From CAWDVK01 sp963805715 (GTDB lineage Bacteria; Actinomycetota; Actinomycetes; Streptosporangiales; Streptosporangiaceae): DNA of 64,000 nucleotides. Each line of letters begins with the position of its first letter. Position 1 is the first letter of the stretch. The notes under the pieces were generated by a model that did no database searches, was not told the origin of the DNA, and saw only the letters and a list, made by a program, of their open reading frames with translations. A program made the translations under genes and the position numbers. Location: positions 124,001 to 188,000 of the forward strand of contig CAWDVK010000004.1 in the NCBI GenBank assembly GCA_963805715.1, given 5' to 3'. This document shows positions 32,154 to 41,129 of the stretch, piece after piece.

Positions 32154-34811
32154 CTAGCCGGGGCCGGCCGTCCCGCCGAGGGCCGCCAGCGGATGGCGGA
32201 CCCGCTCACCGGAGCCATCGCGCCGGCCCTCGGGCGCAGGCAGCTCGACCGGCGTGCCCGCATCGGTAGCACCGCGAGCTGGCCCGGGGCCGGCCCAGGC
32301 GAGCACGAGCGCGTCCTCGCCCTTGAGGAACCGGTGACAGCGCACGCCGCCGGTGGCCCGGCCCTTGGGCGGGTACTCGGCATAGGGCGTGACCTTGACC
32401 GACGCGGCCGAGGTGCCGGGCAGCGCGTCCGCGCGGCCGGCCACGGTCACCACCACCGGGGCATCCGGCGCGCCCGGATCTGCCGGGCCGGGATGCACGG
32501 CGCCGAACCAGGTCACGGCCGCGCGCGGCGCCAGCCTGATCCCGGCCATGCCGGCCGCGGCCCGGCCCTGCGGCCGGACCGAGGACGCGCCGAATCGCAG
32601 CAGCTGGGCGTCGCTGGTGATGAAGACCAGGTCCTGCTCCTCGTCGGCGAGCTGGACGGCACCGACCACGGTGTCACCATCCTTCAGCGCGATCACGTCG
32701 AACTCGGTCGCGTTCTGCGGGTAGTCGCGAGCGACCCGCTTCACCACGCCCTGCGCGGTGCCGAGGGCCAGGCCCGCGCCCGCGCCCGCGCCGTCGGCGT
32801 CCACGACGGCGACCACTTTCTCGCCCGGCTGCGTCGACACGAACTCGCTCACCGGCGCCCCGCCGGACAGGCCGGGGGAGTGAGCGCTCGGCGGCAGGGC
32901 CGGCAGCTCCAGCACGCCCAGCCGGATCAGCCGCCCGCGGGAGGTGACGACGCCGATCGTGCCGCGGGCCGTGGACGGGATCTCCGACACGATGACGTCG
33001 TGCGCCGCGCGGCGACCCTGCTCTGGCTGGGATCGCGGCCGCGCCGTCCCGGCACCGGGCGGCGTGCCCGGTGCGGGGGGCTGGTTCCGTTCCGGATCGG
33101 CGTCGGCCAGCGAGAGCGCGTCCTGCCCGGCGGGCTGCCTGGCCGCGGTCCTGGCCAGCAGCCCGGCAGACGACAGCAGGACCGTGCACGGATCGTCCGC
33201 CACCTCCAGCGGCACGGCCGCCGTGCGGGCCGCGCCGCTGCCTTCCAGCAGGACGGTGCGGCGCGGTGTCGCGAACCGCTCGCTCACGCTGGCCAGCTCG
33301 TCGGACACCACCTCGCGCAGCCGGTCCTCGGAGTCGAGGATCGCGGTCAGCTCGGCGATCTCGGCCCGCAGCGTGTCCCGCTCCCGCTCCAGCTCCAGCC
33401 GGTCGTAACGGGTGAGCCGGCGCAGCGGCGTGTCCAGGATGTACTGGGCCTGGATCTCGGTCAGGTCGAACACGGCCATCAGCCGCTCCCTGGCGGCCGC
33501 CGCGTCGTCGCTGGTGCGGATGACCTGGATGACCTCGTCGATGTTCAGCAGCGCCACGATCAGGCCGTCGACCAGGTGCAGCCGGTCCGCCCGCTTCCGG
33601 CGGCGGAACGCGGTACGGCGGCGGACGACCTCGATCCGGTGATCGACATAGATCTGCAGCAGCTCGCGCAGGCCGAGCACGCGCGGCCGGCCGTCGACGA
33701 GCGCGACGTTGTTGATGCCGAACGTCTCTTCCATCGGCGTCAGCCGGTACAGCTCGTCGAGTAGCGCCTCGGCGTGGAAGCCGCTGCGGAGCTCGATCAC
33801 CAGCTGCAGGCCGCGGTGCCGGTCGGTGAGGTCCTTCAGGTCCGCGATTCCGGCCAGCTTCCTGGCCTGGACCAGGTCCTTGATCCGGGCGATCACCTTC
33901 TCCGGGCCCACCCCGTAGGGCAGCTCGGAGACCACGATGCCGGTCCGCCGCGGGGTGATCTGCTCGATCCTGGCCGCCGCCCTGGTCCGGAAGGTGCCGC
34001 GGCCGGTCTCGTAGGCGTCCCTGATGCCCTCCAGCCCGATGATCTTCCCCCCGGTCGGCAGGTCCGGGCCGGGCACGAACCGCATCAGCGTCTCCAGGTC
34101 GGCATCCGGGTGCGCGATCAGGTGCCGGGCGGCGGCGACGACCTCGCCGAGGTTGTGCGGCGCCATGTTGGTGGCCATCCCGACCGCGATCCCCGCCGTC
34201 CCGTTGACCAGGAGGTTGGGGATCGCCGATGGCAGCACCTCGGGCTGGGTGTCAGTGCCGTCGTAGTTCGGGATGAAGTCGACCGTGTCCTCGTCCAGGG
34301 AGTTGGTCATCTCCATGGCGGCCGCGGCCAGCCGCGCCTCGGTGTAGCGGTAGGCCGCCGCCGAGTCCTCGCCGCCCAGCGACCCGAAGTTGCCGTGCCC
34401 GTCGACCAGCGGCAGCCGCATCGCGAACGGCTGCGTCATCCGCACCAGCGCGTCGTAGATGGCGCTGTCGCCGTGCGGGTGCAGCCGCCCCATGACGGAG
34501 CCGACGACCTGGGCGCACTTGACGTAGGCATGCTGCGGCGACAGCCCCATGTCGCGCATCTGGTACAGGATGCGGCGCTGGACCGGCTTCAGCCCGTCCC
34601 TGGCGTCCGGCAGGGCACGCTGGTAGATCACCGAGTAGGCGTACTCGAGATAGCTGCCGCGCATCTCGTCGGTCACGTCGATGTCGACGATGTTTTCCTC
34701 GAAGTCCTCGGCGCCAGGCGGGCCGGGCGGGCGCCGGCCTGAGCCGCCGCCACCGGAGCGGCGCGGCGGACCGGCGGGAGTTGTCGTAGTGCGTCTGGCC
34801 ATGACCGTCAT
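32154..34811 (-). CDS. parC: Type II topoisomerase A subunit (ParC / second GyrA)
   Basis: The 885-residue DNA-cleaving subunit that pairs with ParE. The N-terminal winged helix carries the 5Y-CAP core GRLHPHGDSAIYDALVRM, and the active tyrosine is in EDSAAAYRYTEARL. The tower and coiled-coil gate hold IQAQYILDTPLRRLTRYDR. The C-terminal beta-pinwheel has lost the canonical GyrA box, as expected for a ParC-like protein. It contains inserted Pro/Gln-rich low-complexity loops. ATG 34811 or 34802 can start it; neither has a good ribosome binding site, and upstream in-frame codons are not coding-like. Confidence 0.92.
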   Translation of the reverse strand: MTVMARRTTTTPAGPPRRSGGGGSGRRPPGPPGAEDFEENIVDIDVTDEMRGSYLEYAYSVIYQRALPDARDGLKPVQRRILYQMRDMGLSPQHAYVKCAQVVGSVMGRLHPHGDSAIYDALVRMTQPFAMRLPLVDGHGNFGSLGGEDSAAAYRYTEARLAAAAMEMTNSLDEDTVDFIPNYDGTDTQPEVLPSAIPNLLVNGTAGIAVGMATNMAPHNLGEVVAAARHLIAHPDADLETLMRFVPGPDLPTGGKIIGLEGIRDAYETGRGTFRTRAAARIEQITPRRTGIVVSELPYGVGPEKVIARIKDLVQARKLAGIADLKDLTDRHRGLQLVIELRSGFHAEALLDELYRLTPMEETFGINNVALVDGRPRVLGLRELLQIYVDHRIEVVRRRTAFRRRKRADRLHLVDGLIVALLNIDEVIQVIRTSDDAAAARERLMAVFDLTEIQAQYILDTPLRRLTRYDRLELERERDTLRAEIAELTAILDSEDRLREVVSDELASVSERFATPRRTVLLEGSGAARTAAVPLEVADDPCTVLLSSAGLLARTAARQPAGQDALSLADADPERNQPPAPGTPPGAGTARPRSQPEQGRRAAHDVIVSEIPSTARGTIGVVTSRGRLIRLGVLELPALPPSAHSPGLSGGAPVSEFVSTQPGEKVVAVVDADGAGAGAGLALGTAQGVVKRVARDYPQNATEFDVIALKDGDTVVGAVQLADEEQDLVFITSDAQLLRFGASSVRPQGRAAAGMAGIRLAPRAAVTWFGAVHPGPADPGAPDAPVVVTVAGRADALPGTSAASVKVTPYAEYPPKGRATGGVRCHRFLKGEDALVLAWAGPGPARGATDAGTPVELPAPEGRRDGSGERVRHPLAALGGTAGPG

Positions 34812-34964
34812 TGTGCCGTCGGACCGGACCGCGTGCAGGCCGGCACTCCGCTGAGGGCCGCGCTGCCTCGCCCGGCGGTGCCGGGCGAGGCAGCCCGGCA
34901 GGCCTGGCAGGTCCCGCCCGCCGCCGTCCGCAAGTGGTACCTTCGGCGTCAGAAAGGGGCGGCA

Positions 34965-35570
34965 TTGACGAATCCATGGCAGCCGTACGGGGAGAGCGTC
35001 CCGCTGTGCGACAACGGCCATCCGATGGCGGCGAACGACCAGCGGTGCGCCCTCTGCGGCGCCGGGCGGAGGTCAGCCAGCCCGGAGCAGGGCGGCCAGC
35101 CGGCGTCCGCCGGATTCGATCAGCCTGCCGGCTACCAGCAGCCTGCCGGCTACCAGCAGCCGGGTGGCTACCAGGCGCAGGGCGGCTACCAGGACCCGGC
35201 GGCGGCTTACCAGCAGCCGGGCGGGACCGCCGCCGGCTACCAGGCACCGGCCTGGGGCAGCTATCCGGCCCAGCCGGGAGCCGGCAACTGGGGGCCGCAG
35301 GGCGGCTATCCGATGCCCGCGCGCAAGACCAATCCGCTGGCGATCGTGTCGCTGGTGCTCGGCATCATCTGGATCTTCTGGCTGGGCTCGATCGCTGCGC
35401 TGATCTTCGGGTACGTCTCGCTGAGCCAGATCCGGAGCCGGAACCAGTCAGGCCGCGGCCTGGCCATCGCCGGCATCGTGCTGGGCTGGATCGGCGTCGC
35501 GACGCTGCTGCTGTCCATCATCCTCGGCATCGCCGTCGGCCACACGCACACCACGGCCCCGCCGCCCTGA
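34965..35570 (+). CDS. DUF4190 membrane protein with cysteine-rich head and YQQP repeats
   Basis: About 201 residues. The N-terminal head CDNGHPMAANDQRCALCGAG could bind zinc. A Tyr/Gln/Pro/Gly-rich region repeats AGYQQP and GGYQ units (35130-35250). Two C-terminal transmembrane helices (about 125-150 and 172-195) flank the DUF4190 motif GYVSLSQIRSRNQSGRGLAIAGIVLGW. TTG 34965 is chosen because AAAGGGG precedes it and the upstream frame is not coding-like. TACCTT at 34938 could be the -10 box. Function unknown; the family is common in actinomycete membranes. Confidence 0.85.
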   Translation: MTNPWQPYGESVPLCDNGHPMAANDQRCALCGAGRRSASPEQGGQPASAGFDQPAGYQQPAGYQQPGGYQAQGGYQDPAAAYQQPGGTAAGYQAPAWGSYPAQPGAGNWGPQGGYPMPARKTNPLAIVSLVLGIIWIFWLGSIAALIFGYVSLSQIRSRNQSGRGLAIAGIVLGWIGVATLLLSIILGIAVGHTHTTAPPP

Positions 35571-35599
35571 CGCGTAAGCCCCGGCGGCCGCCACGCTCT

Positions 35600-35648
35600 T
35601 GATCACGGAATCCTGTCAGTCGCAGCGACCGACAGAATGCCGTGATCA
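35600..35648. terminator. Bidirectional terminator between the DUF4190 and SDR genes
   Basis: TGATCACGG (35600-35608) pairs with 35640-35648, and an inner CTGTC...GACAG stem closes around a TCGC/GCGA core. It sits between convergent gene ends. Confidence 0.8.
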
Positions 35649-35707
35649 TGAAAATCTCCGCTCGCGGCGGGCTCCAGCGGGGCCTGGCTGGCCGGGCGCG
35701 GCCCCGG

Positions 35708-36481
35708 TCACGTGGCCGAGAAGCCGCCATCGACGTAGATGACCTGACCGGTCACGTAGCCGGCCGCCGGGCTGGCCAGGAAGACCGCCGGGCCGGCGAA
35801 GTCGGCTGGCTCGCCGTTGCGGCCGATCATCGTGCGGGCGGCCAGCGCCGCTGACCGCACCGGGTCGCTGGCGACCGGGGTGGTCAGCGCAGTGGCGACG
35901 AAGCCGGGCGCGATCGTGTTGCAGCACACGCCGCTGGACGCCCAGGCTTCGGACTGCGACCGGGTGAGGGACTCGACGCCGCCCTTGGACACGCCGTAGC
36001 CGCCGCTGTTGCCGAACGCCCGGTTTGCCTGCTGGGAGCTGATGTTGATGATCCGGCCCCAGCCGCGTGCCGCCATGGCCGGCCCGAACCGCTGGCCGAG
36101 CAGGAACGGGGCGGTCAGGTTGACGGCCATGGTCGTCTCCCAGTCGGCCAGGGTCAGCTGCGCCAGCGGCGGCCGCAGGTTGACCCCGGCGCAGTTCACC
36201 AGGATGTCGGGCTCGCCCAGCGCGGCGGCGGCCTGCCGCGCGGCGCGTTCCAGCTCGGCCTGGTCACCGAGATCCGCGCTCACCCAGCTGGCGCAGCCCC
36301 CGGCCGCGCGGAGTTGCGCCACGGTGTCCCGCAGCATCGCCTCGCCGCGGGCGAGCACGACGACGGATGCGCCGGCCTGGCCGAGCGCCAGCGCGATGGC
36401 CCGGCCGATGCCCGAGCTCCCGCCCGTCACCAGCGCGACCCGGCCGGCCAGCGAGAAGAGACGGTCCAGGTAGTCAGTCAC
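35708..36481 (-). CDS. Short-chain dehydrogenase/reductase
   Basis: 257-residue classical SDR that oxidises or reduces an alcohol/ketone with NAD(P)H. The Rossmann motif is TGGSSGIG, followed by NCAG, the catalytic Ser in INISS, and YGVSKGG (Tyr-x3-Lys). It ends GYVTGQVIYVDGGFSA, as in gluconate 5-dehydrogenase- and FabG-like enzymes. It lies 89 bases downstream of a PfkB sugar kinase on the same strand, so a shared sugar-acid pathway is plausible but unproven. Confidence 0.92.
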   Translation of the reverse strand: MTDYLDRLFSLAGRVALVTGGSSGIGRAIALALGQAGASVVVLARGEAMLRDTVAQLRAAGGCASWVSADLGDQAELERAARQAAAALGEPDILVNCAGVNLRPPLAQLTLADWETTMAVNLTAPFLLGQRFGPAMAARGWGRIINISSQQANRAFGNSGGYGVSKGGVESLTRSQSEAWASSGVCCNTIAPGFVATALTTPVASDPVRSAALAARTMIGRNGEPADFAGPAVFLASPAAGYVTGQVIYVDGGFSAT

Positions 36482-36570
36482 GGCATCGGATGCGCAGGGT
36501 CAGCGCAGGCCACGCCGCTGCGAAACGGCAGCCCCGCCCCATCACGATCCCTGGCCAGTCCGGCGGCCGG

Positions 36571-37485
36571 CTAGAGCAGGGGCCGGGCGCCGACCAGGCT
36601 GAGAGCGCGCGCCGCGAGACGGCACCCCCCGGCCAGGGCCTCGCCCGGCGGCTTCTTGTCCAGCCACGCGGGCAGGAACCCGGCGCAGAACGCGTCCCCG
36701 GCGCCGGTCCGGTCCACGATCCGCTCGATCGGGGGGCCGGGCACCCGGACCGGATCGGGCCGGCCGTTGGCGTAGAACAGGGCGCCATCAGCGCCGAGCT
36801 TCATCACCACGTGCGGGTACCAGGCGTTCAGCACCCGCGCGGCCTGCTCGGGCTCATCGCGGCCGGTGAGCACCCGGCCCTGCTCGGAGTTCACGAAGAG
36901 CAGGACAGCGCCGTTGGTCAGCTGCAGGAACGGCTCGGCGCCGACCCGCTCGAGCGGGGCCGCCGAGGCGCCGTCGACCGACACCGTCATCCCGGCCCGC
37001 TGCGCGTAGGAGAGCGCCGCGAGCGTGGCCAGCCGGGAGCCCTCGTTCAGCAGCGTGTAGCCGGAGATGTGCAGGTGACTGCCCGGCGTGAACAGGTCCT
37101 TGGGCAGGTCATCGGCGGACAGGGCCGCGCTGGCGCCGGGATCGGACAGCATCGTGTGCTCGCCCTTGTGGGTGACCATCACCACGCAGGTCCCGGTCGG
37201 CCGCTCGGGATCCATCACGAGGCGCGCGTCCACCCCGTAGCCCATCAGCTCCATGTCCCTGTTCCGCCCGGCGATGTCCGCGCCGCGGCGCCCGACGAAC
37301 GCCACCTCGGCGCCGTCGACGGCCAGCCAGGCAGCGACGTTGGCGCCCGAGCCGCCGCCGTGCATGGTGACCGTGGCCGGCGTGTCACTGCCTCGGGCCA
37401 GCGGCAGGTGCGCATGCGCGACCGTGTCGGTCATCAGATCGCCTACGACAACGACGCGTGTCAATGTCGTCACCACCTTGCTCAC
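36571..37485 (-). CDS. PfkB-family carbohydrate kinase
   Basis: 304-residue ribokinase-fold kinase that phosphorylates a sugar or nucleoside with ATP. The N-terminal signature region is MHGGGSGANVAAWLA. The C-terminal PfkB signature is DRTGAGDAFCAGFLPA, with the catalytic Asp in GAGDAF. The substrate is unknown. Start GTG 37485 is uncertain; no clear ribosome binding site is seen and GTG codons slightly downstream are alternatives. It probably forms an operon with the SDR downstream. Confidence 0.9.
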   Translation of the reverse strand: MSKVVTTLTRVVVVGDLMTDTVAHAHLPLARGSDTPATVTMHGGGSGANVAAWLAVDGAEVAFVGRRGADIAGRNRDMELMGYGVDARLVMDPERPTGTCVVMVTHKGEHTMLSDPGASAALSADDLPKDLFTPGSHLHISGYTLLNEGSRLATLAALSYAQRAGMTVSVDGASAAPLERVGAEPFLQLTNGAVLLFVNSEQGRVLTGRDEPEQAARVLNAWYPHVVMKLGADGALFYANGRPDPVRVPGPPIERIVDRTGAGDAFCAGFLPAWLDKKPPGEALAGGCRLAARALSLVGARPLL

Positions 37486-37609
37486 GGGGCTGAGCTGGGC
37501 GCCTGCGGGAGAATATGCCCGGCTCAGAGCTAGCCAGTAGAACTTAACAGCTCTGCAGGCCCGGCTCGTGCCGTTCGCGATCCCAATCCGCGATTAGTGA
37601 TGATTCAGG

Positions 37610-38818
37610 CTAAGTTGTCATGCTCAGCACTCGGCCGGCTACCACCAGCAGGGTCTGCTCGGACTCGGCCGCCAGCCGCTGGTTCAGCCAGCCGAGCTGA
37701 TCGCGGAAGAGCCTGCCGCTCGGCGTCGCGGGCACGATTCCGGACCCTACCTGATCGCTCACCGCCACGACCAGGGCCGCCGTCTGGCGCCAGGCGGCCA
37801 GCAGATCGTCCACCCGGCGGGCGACCGTCCCGGCGGGCCCGGCGGCCCGCTCAGCCCCGCCAGCTCGCTCAGCCCAGCCAGCTCGCTCAGCCCCGCCAGC
37901 TCGCTCAGTCGCCTCAGCCTGCTCAGCCTGCTCAGCCGTCCAGGCACCGGCCTCGTCCATGACCGCGGCCAGCCACGTGCCGATCCCGTCCAGCAGGATC
38001 GCACCGTCCTGGCTGGCCAGCACTCCGGCCACGTCCAGGCTCTCGACGGTCCGCCAGTGCCGTGGCCTGGCCGCCTGATGCGCCGCCACGCGCTGCGCCC
38101 ATTCAGCGTCCGGGCTGCCGTCGGCGCCTGTCCAGGAGCCGCCCGGCCACGGGCCGGCCGCCAGGTAGGTCACGGCGGGCTGGCCGGCCAGCCGGAGCTC
38201 GGCCTCCCGTGACTTGCCGGACCTGGCCCCGCCCAGGATGAGCGTCCGGTGCGGGAGCGGCACGCCGCCTGGCCGCGCGTCCGCCGCCCGTCCGTCCGGC
38301 TGCCCGCCAGTGGCCGCCAGCGGGCCCGGCGAGGCCAGGGAATCGCCGTCAGCCGGGACGCATGCGCCCCACAGCGCCGCCCGGCGGGCCAGCTCCGGCT
38401 CAGACTCGATCCGGTGGTCCATGTACAGCGCGGCCGCCACGGCGGCGGGCCGCAGCAGGCCGCGGGCCCGCAGCTCGCCGAGCTGGGCCGGGCTGTGCAG
38501 CAGGTCGAGCAGCGCGACGTCGAACGGCCGGGTCCCCTCGGCCGGCCTGGGCACCGCAGCCGGCCCGGCGGCCAGCAGCAGCCTGCCGCCATCCGGCCCC
38601 GTCACGTCCCAGCCGCCTTCGAGCCGCGTGACCTGGTACCCGGTCGCGGGCTGGCCCGCGGGCGGCTGGCCCGCGTCGATGCGCAGCGCCCCGTCGACCA
38701 GCACCTGGCCGGGCGCACGGCGCCGGCCTGCCGCCCGGCCGCGCATGCAGGAGGCGCACCGGCAGCCAGGGCATGGCCAGCCCTGATCCCCGCCGGTGCC
38801 GAGCAAGCGGATGTCCAT
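37610..38818 (-). CDS. cobU: Adenosylcobinamide kinase / guanylyltransferase with N-terminal extension
   Basis: 402 residues. The CobU domain (about 205-402) activates adenosylcobinamide for B12 assembly. It has the P-loop LILGGARSGKSREAE, the covalent-GMP region around HWRTVESLD, and LLDGIGTWLAAV. The N-terminal 200 residues begin DIRLLGTGGDQGWPCPGCRCASC, like the start of a metallo-beta-lactamase-fold domain without its metal sites, a fusion usual in actinomycete CobU. An Ala/Glu-rich insert (ERAGGAERAGWAERA) comes from a 21-base tandem repeat near 37850-37910. ATG 38818 has GAGGCAGG upstream. It would supply the B12 cofactor used by NrdJ. Confidence 0.88.
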   Translation of the reverse strand: MDIRLLGTGGDQGWPCPGCRCASCMRGRAAGRRRAPGQVLVDGALRIDAGQPPAGQPATGYQVTRLEGGWDVTGPDGGRLLLAAGPAAVPRPAEGTRPFDVALLDLLHSPAQLGELRARGLLRPAAVAAALYMDHRIESEPELARRAALWGACVPADGDSLASPGPLAATGGQPDGRAADARPGGVPLPHRTLILGGARSGKSREAELRLAGQPAVTYLAAGPWPGGSWTGADGSPDAEWAQRVAAHQAARPRHWRTVESLDVAGVLASQDGAILLDGIGTWLAAVMDEAGAWTAEQAEQAEATERAGGAERAGWAERAGGAERAAGPAGTVARRVDDLLAAWRQTAALVVAVSDQVGSGIVPATPSGRLFRDQLGWLNQRLAAESEQTLLVVAGRVLSMTT

Positions 38819-38905
38819 GACCTGCCTCGGGTGAGCGCGATTACGATGGGTGGCCGGCAACCGGCCTGATCCTAACGACTGAGGCCCTGATCACTGAGGC
38901 GGGAC

Positions 38906-39115
38906 ATGACCTGGACCTGGCAGTTCGAGAAGGCAGACGGCAGCACCATCGCATCGCGTGATCTTCCGAAAGAGAGCTTCAGCAGCCAGGGCGATGCCGA
39001 GAGCTGGCTGGGGGAGAACTGGCGGACCCTGCTGGAGGCGGGCGTTGACCAGGTCAGCCTGACCGAGGACGGGCGGGTCGAGTACGGCCCGATGAGCCTG
39101 CACCCGGCCGGCTAG
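38906..39115 (+). CDS. Small conserved actinobacterial protein
   Basis: 69 residues: MTWTWQFEKADGS, then FSSQGDAESWLGENWRTLLEAGVDQVSL, then VEYGPMSLHPA. It looks like a compact soluble alpha/beta protein with no membrane segment or cysteine. ATG 38906 has GAGGCGGG upstream. The pattern is familiar from many actinomycete genomes as an uncharacterised protein; function unknown. Confidence 0.82.
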   Translation: MTWTWQFEKADGSTIASRDLPKESFSSQGDAESWLGENWRTLLEAGVDQVSLTEDGRVEYGPMSLHPAG

Positions 39116-39174
39116 CGCGCTCAGCGAGGCGCGCCAGCCGGCCCTGGTGCCGTCTGGTCAGCGGTGCCGTCTGG

Positions 39175-40173
39175 TCAGCGCCGTCTCGGCGGGCTGCTGG
39201 TCTCGGCGGGATCGGTGACGATCACCGGGGCCAGGATCTCGTCGATGCGCTGCAGCAGGGCCTTGTCCAGCTGGACGCCCGCGGCGCGGGCGTTCTCCCT
39301 GACCTGCTCGGGCCTGCTGGCGCCGATGATGGCCGCGGCGACGTTGCTGTTCTGGAGGGTCCATGCGACGGCCAGCTGCGCCATGGTCAGCCCGGCCTCG
39401 CCGGCGACCGGCTTGAGGTCCTGCACCCGGCGCAGCAGCTCGTCGGTGAGGTACTCGGAGATGAAGCGGGATCCGGTCTGGTCGGTGGCCCGCGAGCCGG
39501 GCGGCGGCGCGGCACCCGGCTGGTACTTGCCGGTCAGCACGCCCTGGCCGATGGGGGACCAGACGATCTGCCCGATGCCCTCGGCCGCGCAGAGCGGGAT
39601 CACCTCGGTCTCGATCACCCGCCAGATCATGTTGTACTGCGGCTGGTTCGAGATGATCCGGTCGAAGCCCATCTCGTCGGCGATCTTCAGCGCGGCCGCG
39701 ATCTCCTCGGCGCGCCACTCCGATACGCCGATGTACAGGGCCTTGCCCTGCCGGACCAGGTCCTCGAAGGCGCGCATCGTCTCGTCCAGGGGCGCGCCGT
39801 GGTCATAGCGATGGGCCTGGTACAGATCGACGTAATCGGTCTGCAGCCGCCGCAGGGACGCATGCGCCGATTCCATGACGTGCTTGCGGGACAGCCCGGA
39901 GTTGTTGGCGCCGGCTCCCGTCGGCCAGTAGACCTTGGTGCAGATCTCCAGGGACTCGCGCCGCACCCCGTGCAGCGCCCGCCCCAGCACTTCCTCGGCC
40001 TTGGTGCCGGCATAGGCATCGGCGGTGTCGAAGGTGGTGATTCCCTCGTCCAGCGCGGCGGCGACGCAGGCGCGCGCGGCGTCCTCTTCCACCTGCGAGC
40101 CGTGCGTCAGCCAGTTCCCGTAGGCGATCTCACTGACCCTGAGGCCGCTGCGGCCCAGATATCGATGTTCCAT
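39175..40173 (-). CDS. Aldo/keto reductase (KefF/beta-subunit-like, voltage-gated K-channel type)
   Basis: 332-residue NADPH-dependent oxidoreductase with a TIM-barrel fold. It starts MEHRYLGRSGLRVSEIAYGNW. The catalytic Asp/Tyr are in TFDTADAYAGTKAEEVLG, Lys in ICTKVYWP and His in QAHRYD. The C-terminal nucleotide-binding stretch is AAIIGASRPEQVRENA. The subfamily resembles the potassium-channel beta subunit and YghZ-type reductases that detoxify aldehydes. ATG 40173; no operon partner is evident. Confidence 0.92.
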   Translation of the reverse strand: MEHRYLGRSGLRVSEIAYGNWLTHGSQVEEDAARACVAAALDEGITTFDTADAYAGTKAEEVLGRALHGVRRESLEICTKVYWPTGAGANNSGLSRKHVMESAHASLRRLQTDYVDLYQAHRYDHGAPLDETMRAFEDLVRQGKALYIGVSEWRAEEIAAALKIADEMGFDRIISNQPQYNMIWRVIETEVIPLCAAEGIGQIVWSPIGQGVLTGKYQPGAAPPPGSRATDQTGSRFISEYLTDELLRRVQDLKPVAGEAGLTMAQLAVAWTLQNSNVAAAIIGASRPEQVRENARAAGVQLDKALLQRIDEILAPVIVTDPAETSSPPRRR

Positions 40174-40239
40174 GCTGGTTAACCTAGCGGCGCCGGCCGC
40201 CGGGAGCTCACCAGGGTCGATGGCCGGATGTGTCCCGGC

Positions 40240-40860
40240 TCAGACCTTAGCGCCGGGCTTGACCCGCGGGGCCGGCATCCGCATCCGGCGGATCTGGGTC
40301 CCGCGCATGGCCGCGTACAGCCGCACGCCGCGCATGCTCTCGCCGGGGAACCGCTGCTGGGCCAGCCGGAGCACCCGGCGGCCGACGTACCAGCCCTCGC
40401 CGATGATCACGACCAGGATGGCCAGCACGATGTAGTCGACGACCAGCGTCTTGCGCAGGGCAGGCAGGAACAGCACGGCGACCATGACGAACACGCCGTA
40501 CAGGTAGAACTCGCTGATGCCGCGCCGGGAGTCCACCACGTCCCGTGCCAGCGCGCGCACCGGCCCCTTGTCCTTGGGCGGCAGTGCCCACTCCTCGCCG
40601 TTGCGCATGGCCGCCGTCCGGCGCTGCCGGGCGGTGCGGCTGGCGTCCCGGCTCTGGGTCGAGGCCGCCTTGCGGTCGGCCGGAGCGGTGTAGGGCTGCC
40701 GCCGGCGGCGCTCCACCTCGCTGCGCTTCGGCGTCGGCAGGCCCTTGGCCGCGGTCACGCCGGGACGGTCGGGCTGGGCCGGGTCGGCGTCACTGCCGCC
40801 ATCGCCGGACGGCGCCTGATCGAGCACGTCAGGAGCGCCGCTGCTACGTCGTCGGAACAC
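40240..40860 (-). CDS. DUF3043 membrane protein
   Basis: 206 residues. The basic cytoplasmic N-terminus contains KGLPTPKRSEVERRRRQPY, a DUF3043 hallmark. Two transmembrane helices follow (about 120-140 and 145-165; FYLYGVFVMVAVLFLPALR, then VVDYIVLAILVVIIGEGWYVGRRV). The C-terminus is basic (GVRLYAAMRGTQIRRMRMP). Function is unknown; the family is conserved in actinobacteria. Start GTG 40860; it diverges from pspA. Confidence 0.88.
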   Translation of the reverse strand: MFRRRSSGAPDVLDQAPSGDGGSDADPAQPDRPGVTAAKGLPTPKRSEVERRRRQPYTAPADRKAASTQSRDASRTARQRRTAAMRNGEEWALPPKDKGPVRALARDVVDSRRGISEFYLYGVFVMVAVLFLPALRKTLVVDYIVLAILVVIIGEGWYVGRRVLRLAQQRFPGESMRGVRLYAAMRGTQIRRMRMPAPRVKPGAKV

Positions 40861-40998
40861 GTCACCAGCCTACCGGGACGAACGGCTCAGATCGCCAGCC
40901 CTGCGCCGTTGCTGCCGGGCAGCCGGCCGCGCGTCCGCTTTCCCGGCCGCCGTTATCCGGGCCGGTCCACCTCTGTAGTGACGGCTGCCACAGGCAGT

Positions 40999-41035
40999 CG
41001 TAGGGTTGGCTGCAAGACGTAGGGTTGACTGCAAG
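40999..41035. repeat. 18-bp direct repeat upstream of pspA
   Basis: CGTAGGGTTGGCTGCAAG (40999-41016) is repeated at 41018-41035 with one change (G to A), period 19. It lies 95-130 bases before the pspA start, where a duplicated activator site or promoter element would sit. No protein is assigned to it. Confidence 0.75.
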
Positions 41036-41129
41036 CATTATGTCCGTTGCCTCTCGCAAACGTCCGTGCTGCGGCACCGCCGCGAGCTGCGGCAGCGGTG
41101 GATGAACCGATGAGGGGATGGTCGCGCCT